Positions 51,086-59,669 of a DNA stretch of 64,000 bases are shown piece by piece. Made by a program: the position numbers and the translations under genes. The DNA is from Nocardioides sp. QY071 (GTDB lineage Bacteria > Actinomycetota > Actinomycetes > Propionibacteriales > Nocardioidaceae). The first letter of the stretch is position 1, and each line of letters begins with the position of its first letter. The notes under the pieces were generated by a model. It was not told where the DNA came from. It saw nothing but the letters and a program-made list of their open reading frames with translations, and searched no databases. The stretch lies in NCBI RefSeq assembly GCF_029961765.1, contig NZ_CP124681.1, positions 5,146,001-5,210,000 on the forward strand, given 5' to 3'.

Positions 51086-52507
51086 TCAGTTCTCCTGGAA
51101 GGCGGGCTCGAGGGCGGGCTCGTCGGTCGGGTCGATCACGACGAAGCGCTCGTCGGGCCGGCGGGCGAGGTAGGTGAGGTAGTAGACGAGGGCGACGGCG
51201 AGGATGCCGCCGGTGATGGCGAGGTCGAGCGGGTCGGCGCCGACGAGGGCGTAGCCGACCGCGACGACGACGAGCAGCGGCGGCAGGGGCCACAGCGGCA
51301 TCCGCCAGCCGGGGGCGGTGCTCATCAGGCGCACCCGGATCGCGGCGAGCGCGAGGACGACGTACATCGCGGAGATGATCACCGAGGTGATGCCGAGCAG
51401 GGCCTCGATGTCGACGCCCCACGCGAGGACCGCGCCGGGGATGCCGATCACGAGGGTGGCGACCCAGGGGGCGCCGTACCGCGGACCGAGGAGGCTCAGC
51501 GCGCGGTTGACGGCGGGCGGCCAGGCCCGGTCACGGCCCGACGCGTAGACGACGCGGCTGTTCTGCAGCACCATCACGATGGCGGCGTTGAGGATGGCGA
51601 TCGCGATGCCGAGGTTGACCGCGACGGCGGTGGCGTCGCCGCCCCAGGCCCGGACGAACTCGGAGAAGTCGCCGGTCGCGAGCGCGCCGAGGTCGTCGAC
51701 GGCCAGCACGGTGGTGACGGTCGGGACCAGGATGACCAGGCCGCCGAGGCCGAGCGACCAGAACACGACGCGGGCCACGTTGCGGCGGGGCTCGACGACC
51801 TCCTCGGCCAGGTAGGCCGCCGTACCGAATCCGCTGACGACGAACACGCCGACGGTCAGCCCGGAGACCAGCAGGGCCGCGGTGAACGGCTCGAGGCCGC
51901 TGTCGCCGAGGACGTGTGCGCCCAGCAGCTCGCCGGGACCGCGCTGGACGTGTGCCGCGCCGAGCAGTGCGACGACGGCCGCGGCGACGATCTCGAGCAG
52001 CAGGAAGATGCCGGTGACCAGCGCGTTGGCGCGGATGTCGAGCAGCGCGATGCCGGTGGCGACGAGCATGACGACCGCGCCGGTGAGCGCGCGGTCGAGG
52101 TTCACCAGGTCGGCGAGGTAGTCGGCGGTGCCGAGCGCGATGACCGGCGGGATCACCCAGAGCAGCACGCCGGACAGGGCGAAGGTCAGCCATCCGGCGC
52201 AGCGGCCGAGGGTGTGGGTGACCATGGCGTACTCGCCGCCAGCGCTCGCGACCCGGGTGCCGAGCTCGGCGTAGCAGGCGCCGACCGCGACCGAGATCAG
52301 GATGCCGGCGAGGATCGTGAGGACCACGCCGCTGCCCTGGCTGGCCATCATCTCGGGGACGATGATGAACAGGCTCGACGCCGGCGTGATGCACGACAGC
52401 ACGAGCAGGACCGCTCCGGCCGGGCCCAGCACGCGAGCCAGCCCTCCCCCGTGTCCCGACTCGACGGGCGTGGTCTCCGCCGCGCTCGCGGTGATGGTTT
52501 CGGTCAT
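51086..52507 (-). CDS. APC-family amino acid/polyamine permease
   Basis: 473 residues, about 12-14 hydrophobic helices. The family's first helix is broken as in APC carriers (VLSCITPASSLFIIVPEM), and the GGEYAMV region follows. ATG 52507 has AGGAG upstream. It is the first gene of an operon with the monoamine oxidase. A 42-bp operator structure lies in front of it, probably bound by the TetR protein at 52797. Substrate probably an amine or amino acid oxidised by the partner enzyme. Confidence 0.9.
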   Translation of the reverse strand: MTETITASAAETTPVESGHGGGLARVLGPAGAVLLVLSCITPASSLFIIVPEMMASQGSGVVLTILAGILISVAVGACYAELGTRVASAGGEYAMVTHTLGRCAGWLTFALSGVLLWVIPPVIALGTADYLADLVNLDRALTGAVVMLVATGIALLDIRANALVTGIFLLLEIVAAAVVALLGAAHVQRGPGELLGAHVLGDSGLEPFTAALLVSGLTVGVFVVSGFGTAAYLAEEVVEPRRNVARVVFWSLGLGGLVILVPTVTTVLAVDDLGALATGDFSEFVRAWGGDATAVAVNLGIAIAILNAAIVMVLQNSRVVYASGRDRAWPPAVNRALSLLGPRYGAPWVATLVIGIPGAVLAWGVDIEALLGITSVIISAMYVVLALAAIRVRLMSTAPGWRMPLWPLPPLLVVVAVGYALVGADPLDLAITGGILAVALVYYLTYLARRPDERFVVIDPTDEPALEPAFQEN

Positions 52508-52538
52508 TTCCCGGACTCCTCGGCAGTACCTCTCGACG

Positions 52539-52580
52539 CACTTTGAACGTCGTACAAAAGTTTGAACGACATTCAAAGTG
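52539..52580. promoter_or_regulatory. TetR-type operator upstream of the permease-oxidase operon
   Basis: CACTTTGAACGTCGT (52539-52553) and the inverted copy at 52566-52580 match at 14 of 15 positions. A third half-site TTTGAACGAC lies at the right arm (52561-52570). The spacing fits a pair of TetR dimers. Confidence 0.75.
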
Positions 52581-52796
52581 ACGTACGACACGGGTCCTCG
52601 TCAAGACCCCTGCACGATTTGTCCAGGCTGCGTCCCCACGTCGCCGCCGTCGCGAGCGGCGTTTCCGGCCGCTATGGCAAGGCGGCGGAGCGAAGTCGTG
52701 CTGGATCGCCCTTCGAGCGACGCCGACGCAGCCAGATCGAGTCGGAAACGTCGCGCAGCAGGCGGGGCCGTGGGGGCCGCGGCCTAGGGTGTGGGC
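52581..52796. other. Intergenic region between the operator and the TetR start
   Basis: About 215 bp without a supported gene. A -10 box TAGGGT (52785-52790) lies at its end, 6 nt before GTG 52797. The rest shows no strong repeat or RNA structure by eye. Confidence 0.45.
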
Positions 52797-53381
52797 GTGG
52801 CACGCACCCGATCGAACCGGCGCCTGGACCGGCCCCGCGAGCAGGTGCTCGCCACGACCCTCGAGATGATCGCCGAGCAGGGCCTCGGCAAGGTCACCAT
52901 CGCCTCGCTGGCCGCCCGCCTGGAGACCAGCGGCGGGCACCTCCTCTACTACTTCGGCACCCGCAACGGCCTGCTCCTGGAGACGCTGCGCTGGAGCGAG
53001 AGCCAGTACGCCGAGCAGCGGGCGCCCCTCCTCGAGCAGGCCGCCGCGGGGACCGGCGACCTCACCACGGTCCTCGAGTTCGCCGGCGTCTTCCTGCCCG
53101 TCGACGAGCGCGACCCGCGCTGGATGCTGTGGCTGGAGCTGTGGGCGCGGGCGCCGTACGACGCCGAGCTGGCCGCCGCGCAACGCGAGCTCGACGACCA
53201 CTGGCACGACGACCTGGTCGTCGTACTGCGCGCCTGCCTGCCCGGGATCGGCGACCCGGAGGGGCTCTCTGCCCGGCTGCGGGCGATGTGGGACGGCTTC
53301 GCGATCGCGATCGTCAACGGCGGCGGCACCGCCCAGCGCGAGGCCGCGATCGGCCACACCCGCGCGACCCTCACCCCCTGA
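52797..53381 (+). CDS. TetR-family regulator of the amine permease-oxidase locus
   Basis: 194 residues. HTH: VTIASLAARLETSGGHLLYYFGTR (about residues 31-54). The C-terminal domain has VFLPVDERDPRWMLWLELWARAPYD, typical of TetR_C proteins that control amine or betaine use. GTG 52797 is preferred because TAGGGT ends exactly 6 nt before it; GTG 52791 lies within that interval. It probably binds the 52539-52580 operator and derepresses when the amine is present. Confidence 0.9.
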   Translation: MARTRSNRRLDRPREQVLATTLEMIAEQGLGKVTIASLAARLETSGGHLLYYFGTRNGLLLETLRWSESQYAEQRAPLLEQAAAGTGDLTTVLEFAGVFLPVDERDPRWMLWLELWARAPYDAELAAAQRELDDHWHDDLVVVLRACLPGIGDPEGLSARLRAMWDGFAIAIVNGGGTAQREAAIGHTRATLTP

Positions 53382-53473
53382 CCCGCGCGGCGATCCCGTC
53401 CAGCGGGACCCGCGGGTCCGCTCCCGGCGTGCCTCACCACAGTGAGGGCACCAACGACCAGGGAGGTTCCTCC

Positions 53474-54295
53474 ATGACCACGGCCCACGACGTCTTCTCC
53501 GGCCGCACCGCGTTGATCACCGGCGCCGGCAGCGGCATCGGCAAGGGACTGGCCCAGCACGCCGCGTCCCTCGGCATGAAGCTCGTCCTCGCCGACATCG
53601 ACGAGGCCCGCCTCTCGGCGGTGGCCTCCGAGCTGCCCGGCGAGGTGCTGAGCGTCGTCACGGACGTCGCGGACGCCGCCGCCGTGGACCGGCTCGCCGA
53701 GGCCGCGTTCGAGCGCTTCGGCAGCGTCGAGCTGGTCGTCAACAACGCCGGCGTGATGCGGATCGGCTACTCCTGGGCGATCTCCGCCCAGGACTGGGAC
53801 ACCGCGATCGACGTCAACCTGCGCGGCGTCGTCAACGGCGTCCGCGCCTTCGTCCCGCGCCTGGTCGCCCAGGGCACGGCGGCCCACGTCGTCAACGTCT
53901 CCTCGGTCGGCGGCTTCCTGCCGAGCCCGATGATGGCGCCGTACACCGCCACCAAGTTCGCGGTCCTCGGCCTCACCGAGTCGCTGGCCATGGAGCTCCA
54001 GATGGCGCAGTCGCCGGTCAAGGTCTCCGTCGTCACTCCCGGCCCGGTACGCAGCGAGATCTTCGCCCAGGCCCCCGCCACCGAGGACCCGGCGCTGCTC
54101 GGCTTCCACCAGTACCTCGCGCAGCAGAACGTCGAGGAGGGCATCCCCGGCGACGAGTACGCCCGGATCGTGCTCGACGCCGTCGCCGCCGGCGAGTACT
54201 GGGTGATCACCCACCCCGAGTTCACCGACGCCGGCCTCGCCGCCCGCGCCGAGATGATCACGACCCGGACCGCCCCGTCGGTCAGCCTCGGCTGA
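53474..54295 (+). CDS. Short-chain dehydrogenase/reductase (SDR)
   Basis: 273 residues. Motifs: TGAGSGIG (about residues 16-23), NNAG, Ser in VSSVGGFLPS, and the catalytic YTATK (Tyr and Lys). The long C-terminal tail after residue 220 (QNVEEGIPGDEYARIVLDAV) is like SDRs related to ketoacyl or steroid dehydrogenases. It stands alone with GGGAGG upstream of the ATG and is followed by copy 2 of the GTTGAG array. Substrate unknown. Confidence 0.92.
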   Translation: MTTAHDVFSGRTALITGAGSGIGKGLAQHAASLGMKLVLADIDEARLSAVASELPGEVLSVVTDVADAAAVDRLAEAAFERFGSVELVVNNAGVMRIGYSWAISAQDWDTAIDVNLRGVVNGVRAFVPRLVAQGTAAHVVNVSSVGGFLPSPMMAPYTATKFAVLGLTESLAMELQMAQSPVKVSVVTPGPVRSEIFAQAPATEDPALLGFHQYLAQQNVEEGIPGDEYARIVLDAVAAGEYWVITHPEFTDAGLAARAEMITTRTAPSVSLG

Positions 54296-54302
54296 CCAGC
54301 TC

Positions 54303-54453
54303 GTTGAGTTGCCGCATCCTCACCGTTGAGTTGCCGCATCCTCACCGTTGAGTTGCCGGAACTCACCGTTGAGATCGGCAACTCAACCGCGAGGACGGGG
54401 CAACTCAACAGGGAGAAAGCGGCAACTCAACCACGAGGACGGGGCGACTCGAC
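54303..54453. repeat. GTTGAG palindromic repeat array, copy 2
   Basis: Three forward units start at 54303, 54325 and 54347 (gttgagttgccgcatcctca type; the third is one base shorter). The central 20-mer gttgagatcggcaactcaac (54368-54387) is identical to that in copy 1. Three inverted units then end in ggcaactcaac (54409), ggcaactcaac (54431) and ggcgactcgac (54453). It fills the gap between the convergent SDR and Lrp genes. Copy 1 is at 6001-6128. Confidence 0.9.
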
Positions 54454-54460
54454 GGGGACG

Positions 54461-54910
54461 TCAGCCGAACCGGGTCCACTGCTCCAGCACGACCAGCGTC
54501 TTCGTGCTCGCGACCGCACGTCCCGAGCGCAGGATGCCGACGACGCGGCGCAGGTCCTCGACCCCGTCGACCCGGATCCGCACCAGTGCGTCCGGGTCGC
54601 CGGCGAGGGTGAGCACCTCCTCGACCTCGGGGACCTGGGCGACGAACTCCATGATCTGGGCGAGGTCGAGGTCGTCGCCGAAGTGCAGCTCGGTCATCGC
54701 CTCGATGCCGGTCGCGATCCGGCCGTGGTTGATCTTGACGGTGTAGCGCTCGATCACACCGAGCTTCTCCAGGCGCGCGATCCGCCGCTGGACCGGTGCG
54801 ACGGTCAGCCCGACGGCGGTCGCGATCTCGCGCAGCGGGCGGCGCGCGTTCTCCCGCAGGAGGTCGAGGATCGCGCGGTCGGTGGTGTCGAGAACAGCAG
54901 CATCACTCAC
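54461..54910 (-). CDS. Lrp/AsnC-family regulator
   Basis: 149 residues. HTH: RPLREIATAVGLTVAPVQRRIARL (about residues 24-47). RAM domain: ALVRIRVDGVEDLRRVVG. GTG 54910 has TAGATT ending 7 nt upstream (54923-54918), so it is probably leaderless. It is divergent from the branched-chain amino acid dehydrogenase and oxidoreductase genes. Its likely effector is a branched-chain or aromatic amino acid and its likely target that operon. A palindrome GTTGCGCAAC lies between the two genes. Confidence 0.92.
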   Translation of the reverse strand: MSDAAVLDTTDRAILDLLRENARRPLREIATAVGLTVAPVQRRIARLEKLGVIERYTVKINHGRIATGIEAMTELHFGDDLDLAQIMEFVAQVPEVEEVLTLAGDPDALVRIRVDGVEDLRRVVGILRSGRAVASTKTLVVLEQWTRFG

Positions 54911-54940
54911 GCAACGGAATCTACTCCTCACGAGTCTTCT

Positions 54941-54950
54941 GTTGCGCAAC
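54941..54950. promoter_or_regulatory. Lrp-type operator candidate
   Basis: GTTGCGCAAC is a perfect 10-bp palindrome 31 bp upstream of the Lrp start, and a further GTTGCGT half-site lies at the start itself. The position suits control of both divergent genes. Confidence 0.5.
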
Positions 54951-55041
54951 GAAGCGGCAGCGCACCGCCACGATTGCGGATCGACGCCAAACCGGGCGAC
55001 AAGTCTTGTGACCCGGCCCACCAAGCCCCAGGCTCGTGCGC

Positions 55042-56139
55042 ATGACGCTGACCGCCGCCCCCGCCGCCCCCGTCGACCTGGTCTTCGAACGCTCCGACGA
55101 GCTCGGGTCCGCCGGCCACGAGCAGGTGGTCTTCTGCCGCGACGAGGCCACCGGACTGCGCGCGATCATCGCGATCCACGACACGCGGCTCGGCCCGGCG
55201 CTCGGCGGCACCCGCTTCTACCCCTACGCCAGCGAGGCCGAGGCGCTCACCGACGTGCTGCGCCTCTCGCAGGGCATGACCCACAAGGCGGCCGCGGCCG
55301 GCATCCCCCTCGGCGGCGGCAAGGCGGTCATCATCGGCGACCCCGAGTCGATCAAGACGCCGGAGCTGATGGCGGCGTACGGTCGGTTCGTGGACACGCT
55401 CTCCGGGCGCTACTTCACCGCCGCCGACGTCGGTACGACGGCACAGGACCTCGACGCGGTCGCCACCGCCACCCGGTACGTCGTCGGCCACAACGGCGGC
55501 TCGGGCGACAGCGGCTTCTCCACCGCGTACGGCGTGTTCAGCGCGATGCGGGCGACCGCCGAGCACCGCTGGGGACCCGACGGCCTGCGCGGCAGGACGG
55601 TCGGCGTCGAGGGCATCGGCAAGGTCGGCACCCACCTGGTCGCGCTCCTCCTCGAGGAGGGCGCGAGCGTCGTCGTGTCCGACGCGTCCGAGGCGGCCCT
55701 GGCCCGCATCGTCGAGGCGCACCCGAGCGTGACCACGCGCGCCAGCGTGCTCGACGCCCCTGTCGACGTCTACGCCCCGTGCGCGCTCGGCGCGACGCTG
55801 ACCCCGGGCTCGGTCGACGCGATCCGCGCGAGCATCGTCTGCGGCGCCGCCAACAACCAGCTCCTCGACTCGTCGGTCGCCCCGCTGCTGCAACAGCGCG
55901 GCATCACCTGGGTGCCCGACTACGTCGCCAACGCCGGCGGCCTGATCCAGGTCGGCGGCGAGATCTGGGCGCGCACGCCCGAGGAGCTGCGCGTCGAGAT
56001 CGCCGCGATCGCCACCACCGTGCGCGCGATCCTCACCCGCTCCGACGAGAGCGGCCGGCTGCCCAGCGAGGTCGCCGCCGAGATCGTCGCCGAACGCCTG
56101 TCCGCCGCGACCCGCCCGACCGAGGGAGCCACCGCATGA
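55042..56139 (+). CDS. Glu/Leu/Phe/Val dehydrogenase (leucine/valine dehydrogenase type)
   Basis: 365 residues, the length of leucine/valine dehydrogenases. The catalytic lysines and glycine-rich loop are in MTHKAAAAGIPLGGGKAVI (about residues 77-95), and the NAD motif is VGVEGIGKVGTHL. Reaction: oxidative deamination of a branched-chain amino acid to the 2-oxo acid with NAD+. The stop overlaps the ATG of the next gene (ATGA), an oxidoreductase that uses such 2-oxo acids, so both steps are made together. The divergent Lrp gene likely regulates it. Confidence 0.92.
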   Translation: MTLTAAPAAPVDLVFERSDELGSAGHEQVVFCRDEATGLRAIIAIHDTRLGPALGGTRFYPYASEAEALTDVLRLSQGMTHKAAAAGIPLGGGKAVIIGDPESIKTPELMAAYGRFVDTLSGRYFTAADVGTTAQDLDAVATATRYVVGHNGGSGDSGFSTAYGVFSAMRATAEHRWGPDGLRGRTVGVEGIGKVGTHLVALLLEEGASVVVSDASEAALARIVEAHPSVTTRASVLDAPVDVYAPCALGATLTPGSVDAIRASIVCGAANNQLLDSSVAPLLQQRGITWVPDYVANAGGLIQVGGEIWARTPEELRVEIAAIATTVRAILTRSDESGRLPSEVAAEIVAERLSAATRPTEGATA

Positions 56140-59100
56140 CCGAGCTGCTCGAACGACCTGCCGGCGAGCCCGCCGCGCCGTACGACCTCGACGACCGGTT
56201 CCGGGTCGACGCGCCGCCGACGCTGCTCACCGGCGTGCAGGCGATCGCCCGCCTCCTCGTCGAGCACCGCGCCCTCGACCGTCGCCGCGGCCTCAAAACC
56301 GCGTCCTTCGTGTCCGGCTACCAGGGCAGCCCGCTCGGCGGCCTGGACCGGATGCTCGCCGGCATGCAGGACGTGCTCGACGCCAACGACATCCGCTTCG
56401 TGCCCGGCCTCAACGAGGAGCTCGCCGCCACCGCCGTGTGGGGCAGCCAGGTCGACCTGCCGCTCGGCACCAGCAAGTACGACGGCGTGACCGGCTTCTG
56501 GTACGGCAAGGGCCCTGGCGTCGACCGGGCGACCGACGCACTGCGCCACGCCAACATGTACGGCGTCAACCGCCGCGGCGGCGCGGTCCTCCTCGTCGGC
56601 GACGACCCGGCGTCGAAGTCCTCGACCGTGCCGGCCGTCAGCGAGCGGTCCCTGGCCGCGCTCGGCATCCCGGTGCTCTTCCCCCGCAACTCCACCGAGA
56701 TCGTCACCCTCGGCCTGCACGCGATCGACATGTCGCGCGCCACCGGCTGCGTGGTCGCGCTCAAGATCGTCGCCGACGTCGCCGACGGCGCCTGGGTGGT
56801 CGACAGCTCCGACGTCGCCCTGACCCCGGTCACGCCGACGATCGACTGGAACGGCAACCCCTACGCCTACACCCAGAGCCCGATCGTGCTCCGCCCGGCG
56901 ATGATCGTCGGCGCGGAGGCCGAGCTCGTGGGCCCGCGGACGGCGCTCGTCCACGAGTACTCCGCCCGCAACGGCCTCAACGTCATCGAGGTCGACTCCC
57001 CGACCGCCCGGATCGGCCTGGTCGCCTCCGGCAGCTGCTACGACTCGCTGCGCCAGGCGCTGACCGACCTCGGCGTCACCGACGAGGCGCTGGTCGCGGC
57101 CGGCGTCCGGGTGATGCGGATGGGCATGATGAGCCCCGTCGAGCCCGAGGCCGTACGCCGGTTCGCCGACGGCCTCGAGGAGATCGTGGTCGTCGAGGAC
57201 AAGACGTCCTTCATGGAGATGCAGGTCCGCGACCTGCTCTACGGCAGCGCGAACGCACCGCGGATCCTCGGCAAGCTGGACGCCTCGGGCCAGCGGCTGA
57301 TCCCCGCCGACGGCGAGCTCACCGCGGGCCGGCTGCTCGCTCCCCTGCGCCACGCGCTCGAGGGCTGGCTGACCGTCGCCCCGCCCCAGCGACCCCGCAC
57401 GAGCCTGCCGCTGCTCCCGGTCAACCGGTCGGCGTACTTCTGCTCGGGCTGCCCCCACAACCGCTCCACCGTGCTGCCCGAGGGCTCGATGGGTGGCGGC
57501 GGCATCGGCTGCCACGCCATGGTCACCATCTCCGACCGCCCGGAGGACACCGTCACCGGTGTCACCCAGATGGGCGGGGAGGGTGCGCAGTGGATCGGTC
57601 AGGCGTGGTTCACCGATGCCGGCCACATCTTCCAGAACGTCGGTGACGGCACCTTCTTCCACTCCGCCCAGCTCGCCGTGCAGGCCTGCATCGCGGCCGG
57701 CGTCAACATCACCTACAAGCTGCTCTTCAACGAGGTCGTCGCGATGACCGGCGCCCAGGACGCCGAGGGCGCGCTCTCCGTCGCGCAGCTGACCCACAAG
57801 CTCACCACCGAGGGCGTCGCCAAGATCATCGTCTGCGCCGACGACCCCGGCCGGCACCGCCGCCGCGACCTCGCCGCCGGCACCCTGCTCTGGGACCGCG
57901 ACCGCCTCGACGAGGCCCAGCGGCTGCTGCGCGAGGTCCCCGGCGTGACCGTGCTGATCTACGACCAGCACTGTGCCGCCGACGCCCGCCGCCAGCGCAA
58001 GCGCGGCGCCCTGCCCGCCCGCACCCAGCGCGTCGTCATCAACGAGGCGGTCTGCGAGGGCTGCGGCGACTGTGGCGTGAAGAGCAACTGCCTGTCGGTG
58101 CAGCCGGTCGAGACCGAGTACGGCCGCAAGACCCGCATCGAGCAGACCTCGTGCAACACCGACTACAGCTGCCTCGACGGCGACTGCCCGTCGTTCGTGA
58201 CCGTCGAGACGGCACCGAAGACCGCCCGGTGGTCGATGAGGTTGCGCAGCAACCGTCTCGAGACCCCCAGGACCGCCAAGTCCAAGCGTTCGTACCCGGC
58301 GCCGCCGAGCGTCGCGGCGAGCACCGCCGACCAGCCGGTCACCACGACCCAGAACGTCTTCATGGCGGGCATCGGCGGCACCGGCATCGTGACCGTCAAC
58401 CAGGTGCTGGCCACGGCCGCGCTGCGTGCCGGGTACGCCGTCGAGTCGCTCGACCAGACCGGCCTGAGCCAGAAGGCCGGACCGGTCACCGGTCACCTGC
58501 GCTTCGCCGCCGGCGACCTCGAGCCGGCCAACCGCCTCACCCCCGGGTCGGCCGACTGCTTCCTCGGCTTCGACCTGCTCACCCTGGCCGAGGACCGCAA
58601 CCTCACCTACGGCGACCCGGAGAAGACCCGCACTGTCGTCTCCACCAGCCGCACCGCCACCGGCGCGATGGTCCACGACCCGAAGGTGTCCCACCCCGAC
58701 GAGGCGGGCCTGCTCGATCGGGTCCGCACCGCCAGCGTCGAGCTGTTCGACTTCGACGCGCTCGAGGCCGCCGACCGGATCTTCGGCAACACCGTCGCGG
58801 CGAACTTCCTGCTCGTCGGCGCCGCCCACCAGACGGGTGCGCTGCGGCTGCCCGCGGCCGCGATCGAGGAGGCCATCGAGATCAACGGCACCGCGGTCGC
58901 CGCCAACATCGCCGCGTTCCGCTGGGGCCGCGTCGCGGTCACCGACCCGGCTGCCTTCAGGGCCGCCGGCGCCGTCGCCGCGCCGACCGCTCCTGCCCGC
59001 GAGGTCGCCGTACCCGCCTCCGTGGCGGCCGCCGGCCTCGAGGGCGAGCTGCTCCGCCTGGTCTCCCAACGGGCCACCGACCTGGTCGGCTACCAGGACG

Positions 59101-59669
59101 AGAAGCTCGCCGACTCCTATGTCGCCCTGGTCGCCCAGGTCGCCGCCGCCGAGCGGGCCGCGACCGCCGAGACCCGGTTCAGCGAGGCCGTCGCGCGCAA
59201 CCTGTTCAAGCTGACGGCGTACAAGGACGAGTACGAGGTCGCTCGGCTCCTCACCGACCCGGCCTTCCTCGCCTCGACGGGCGACGCCTTCCCCGGCGGC
59301 ACGGTCGCGTTCAAGCTGCACCCGCCGGTGCTGCGGGCGATGGGCCGGAAGAAGAAGATCTCGTTCGGCCCGAAGTCGCACGGCTCGCTGCGCGCGCTGG
59401 CCCGGATGAAGTCGCTGCGGGGCACCCGCGCGGACGTCTTCGGCTACGCCCACCTGCGCAAGGTCGAGCGCGAGCTGCGCGACCACTACCGGACGCTGGT
59501 CACCGGCCTGACCTCCGAGCTGGGCGACGCGGCGTCGTACGACCGCGCGGTGCGGATCGCGGAGCTGCCCGACCTGGTCCGGGGCTACGAGACGGTCAAG
59601 CTGCGCAACGTCGAGGAGTACGTCGCCGCGCTGCGCGAGCTCGGCGTCACGCCTCCGGCGGTCGACTGA
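56136..59669 (+). CDS. Indolepyruvate/2-oxoacid ferredoxin oxidoreductase (fused IorA-IorB type)
   Basis: 1177 residues. The N-terminal pyrimidine-binding domain has SGYQGSPLGGLD (about residues 61-72). The thiamine-diphosphate domain has FCSGCPHNRST and GGGGIGCHAMV, with MGGEGAQWIGQ. A ferredoxin-like segment CEGCGDCGVKSNC (about residues 639-651) binds an iron-sulfur cluster. The C-terminal gamma domain (MAGIGGTGIVTVNQVLA) follows. It converts a 2-oxo acid plus CoA to acyl-CoA, CO2 and reduced ferredoxin. Coupled to the leucine/valine dehydrogenase it would link amino-acid breakdown to ferredoxin. A REP-like palindrome is carried in frame in the linker before the gamma domain (58228-58268). 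The 3' end overlaps the convergent methyltransferase by 23 bp. Confidence 0.93.
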   Translation: MTELLERPAGEPAAPYDLDDRFRVDAPPTLLTGVQAIARLLVEHRALDRRRGLKTASFVSGYQGSPLGGLDRMLAGMQDVLDANDIRFVPGLNEELAATAVWGSQVDLPLGTSKYDGVTGFWYGKGPGVDRATDALRHANMYGVNRRGGAVLLVGDDPASKSSTVPAVSERSLAALGIPVLFPRNSTEIVTLGLHAIDMSRATGCVVALKIVADVADGAWVVDSSDVALTPVTPTIDWNGNPYAYTQSPIVLRPAMIVGAEAELVGPRTALVHEYSARNGLNVIEVDSPTARIGLVASGSCYDSLRQALTDLGVTDEALVAAGVRVMRMGMMSPVEPEAVRRFADGLEEIVVVEDKTSFMEMQVRDLLYGSANAPRILGKLDASGQRLIPADGELTAGRLLAPLRHALEGWLTVAPPQRPRTSLPLLPVNRSAYFCSGCPHNRSTVLPEGSMGGGGIGCHAMVTISDRPEDTVTGVTQMGGEGAQWIGQAWFTDAGHIFQNVGDGTFFHSAQLAVQACIAAGVNITYKLLFNEVVAMTGAQDAEGALSVAQLTHKLTTEGVAKIIVCADDPGRHRRRDLAAGTLLWDRDRLDEAQRLLREVPGVTVLIYDQHCAADARRQRKRGALPARTQRVVINEAVCEGCGDCGVKSNCLSVQPVETEYGRKTRIEQTSCNTDYSCLDGDCPSFVTVETAPKTARWSMRLRSNRLETPRTAKSKRSYPAPPSVAASTADQPVTTTQNVFMAGIGGTGIVTVNQVLATAALRAGYAVESLDQTGLSQKAGPVTGHLRFAAGDLEPANRLTPGSADCFLGFDLLTLAEDRNLTYGDPEKTRTVVSTSRTATGAMVHDPKVSHPDEAGLLDRVRTASVELFDFDALEAADRIFGNTVAANFLLVGAAHQTGALRLPAAAIEEAIEINGTAVAANIAAFRWGRVAVTDPAAFRAAGAVAAPTAPAREVAVPASVAAAGLEGELLRLVSQRATDLVGYQDEKLADSYVALVAQVAAAERAATAETRFSEAVARNLFKLTAYKDEYEVARLLTDPAFLASTGDAFPGGTVAFKLHPPVLRAMGRKKKISFGPKSHGSLRALARMKSLRGTRADVFGYAHLRKVERELRDHYRTLVTGLTSELGDAASYDRAVRIAELPDLVRGYETVKLRNVEEYVAALRELGVTPPAVD
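58228..58268. repeat. REP-like palindrome inside the oxidoreductase gene
   Basis: An inner hairpin GGTTGC-gca-GCAACC (58240-58254) lies inside outer arms ggtggtcga and tcgagacc. It is in frame and adds about 13 residues rich in Arg, Ser and Leu in the linker before the gamma domain. It looks like a dispersed REP-type palindrome inserted in a coding region, since such ggtggtcga/tcgagacc ends are typical of high-GC actinobacterial REPs (from memory). Confidence 0.65.

Noticed and set aside
55920..59486. 1188-residue minus-strand ORF opposite the oxidoreductase gene
   Set aside because: It is a low-complexity Gly/Val/Asp-rich shadow. The plus strand carries recognisable thiamine and iron-sulfur motifs.
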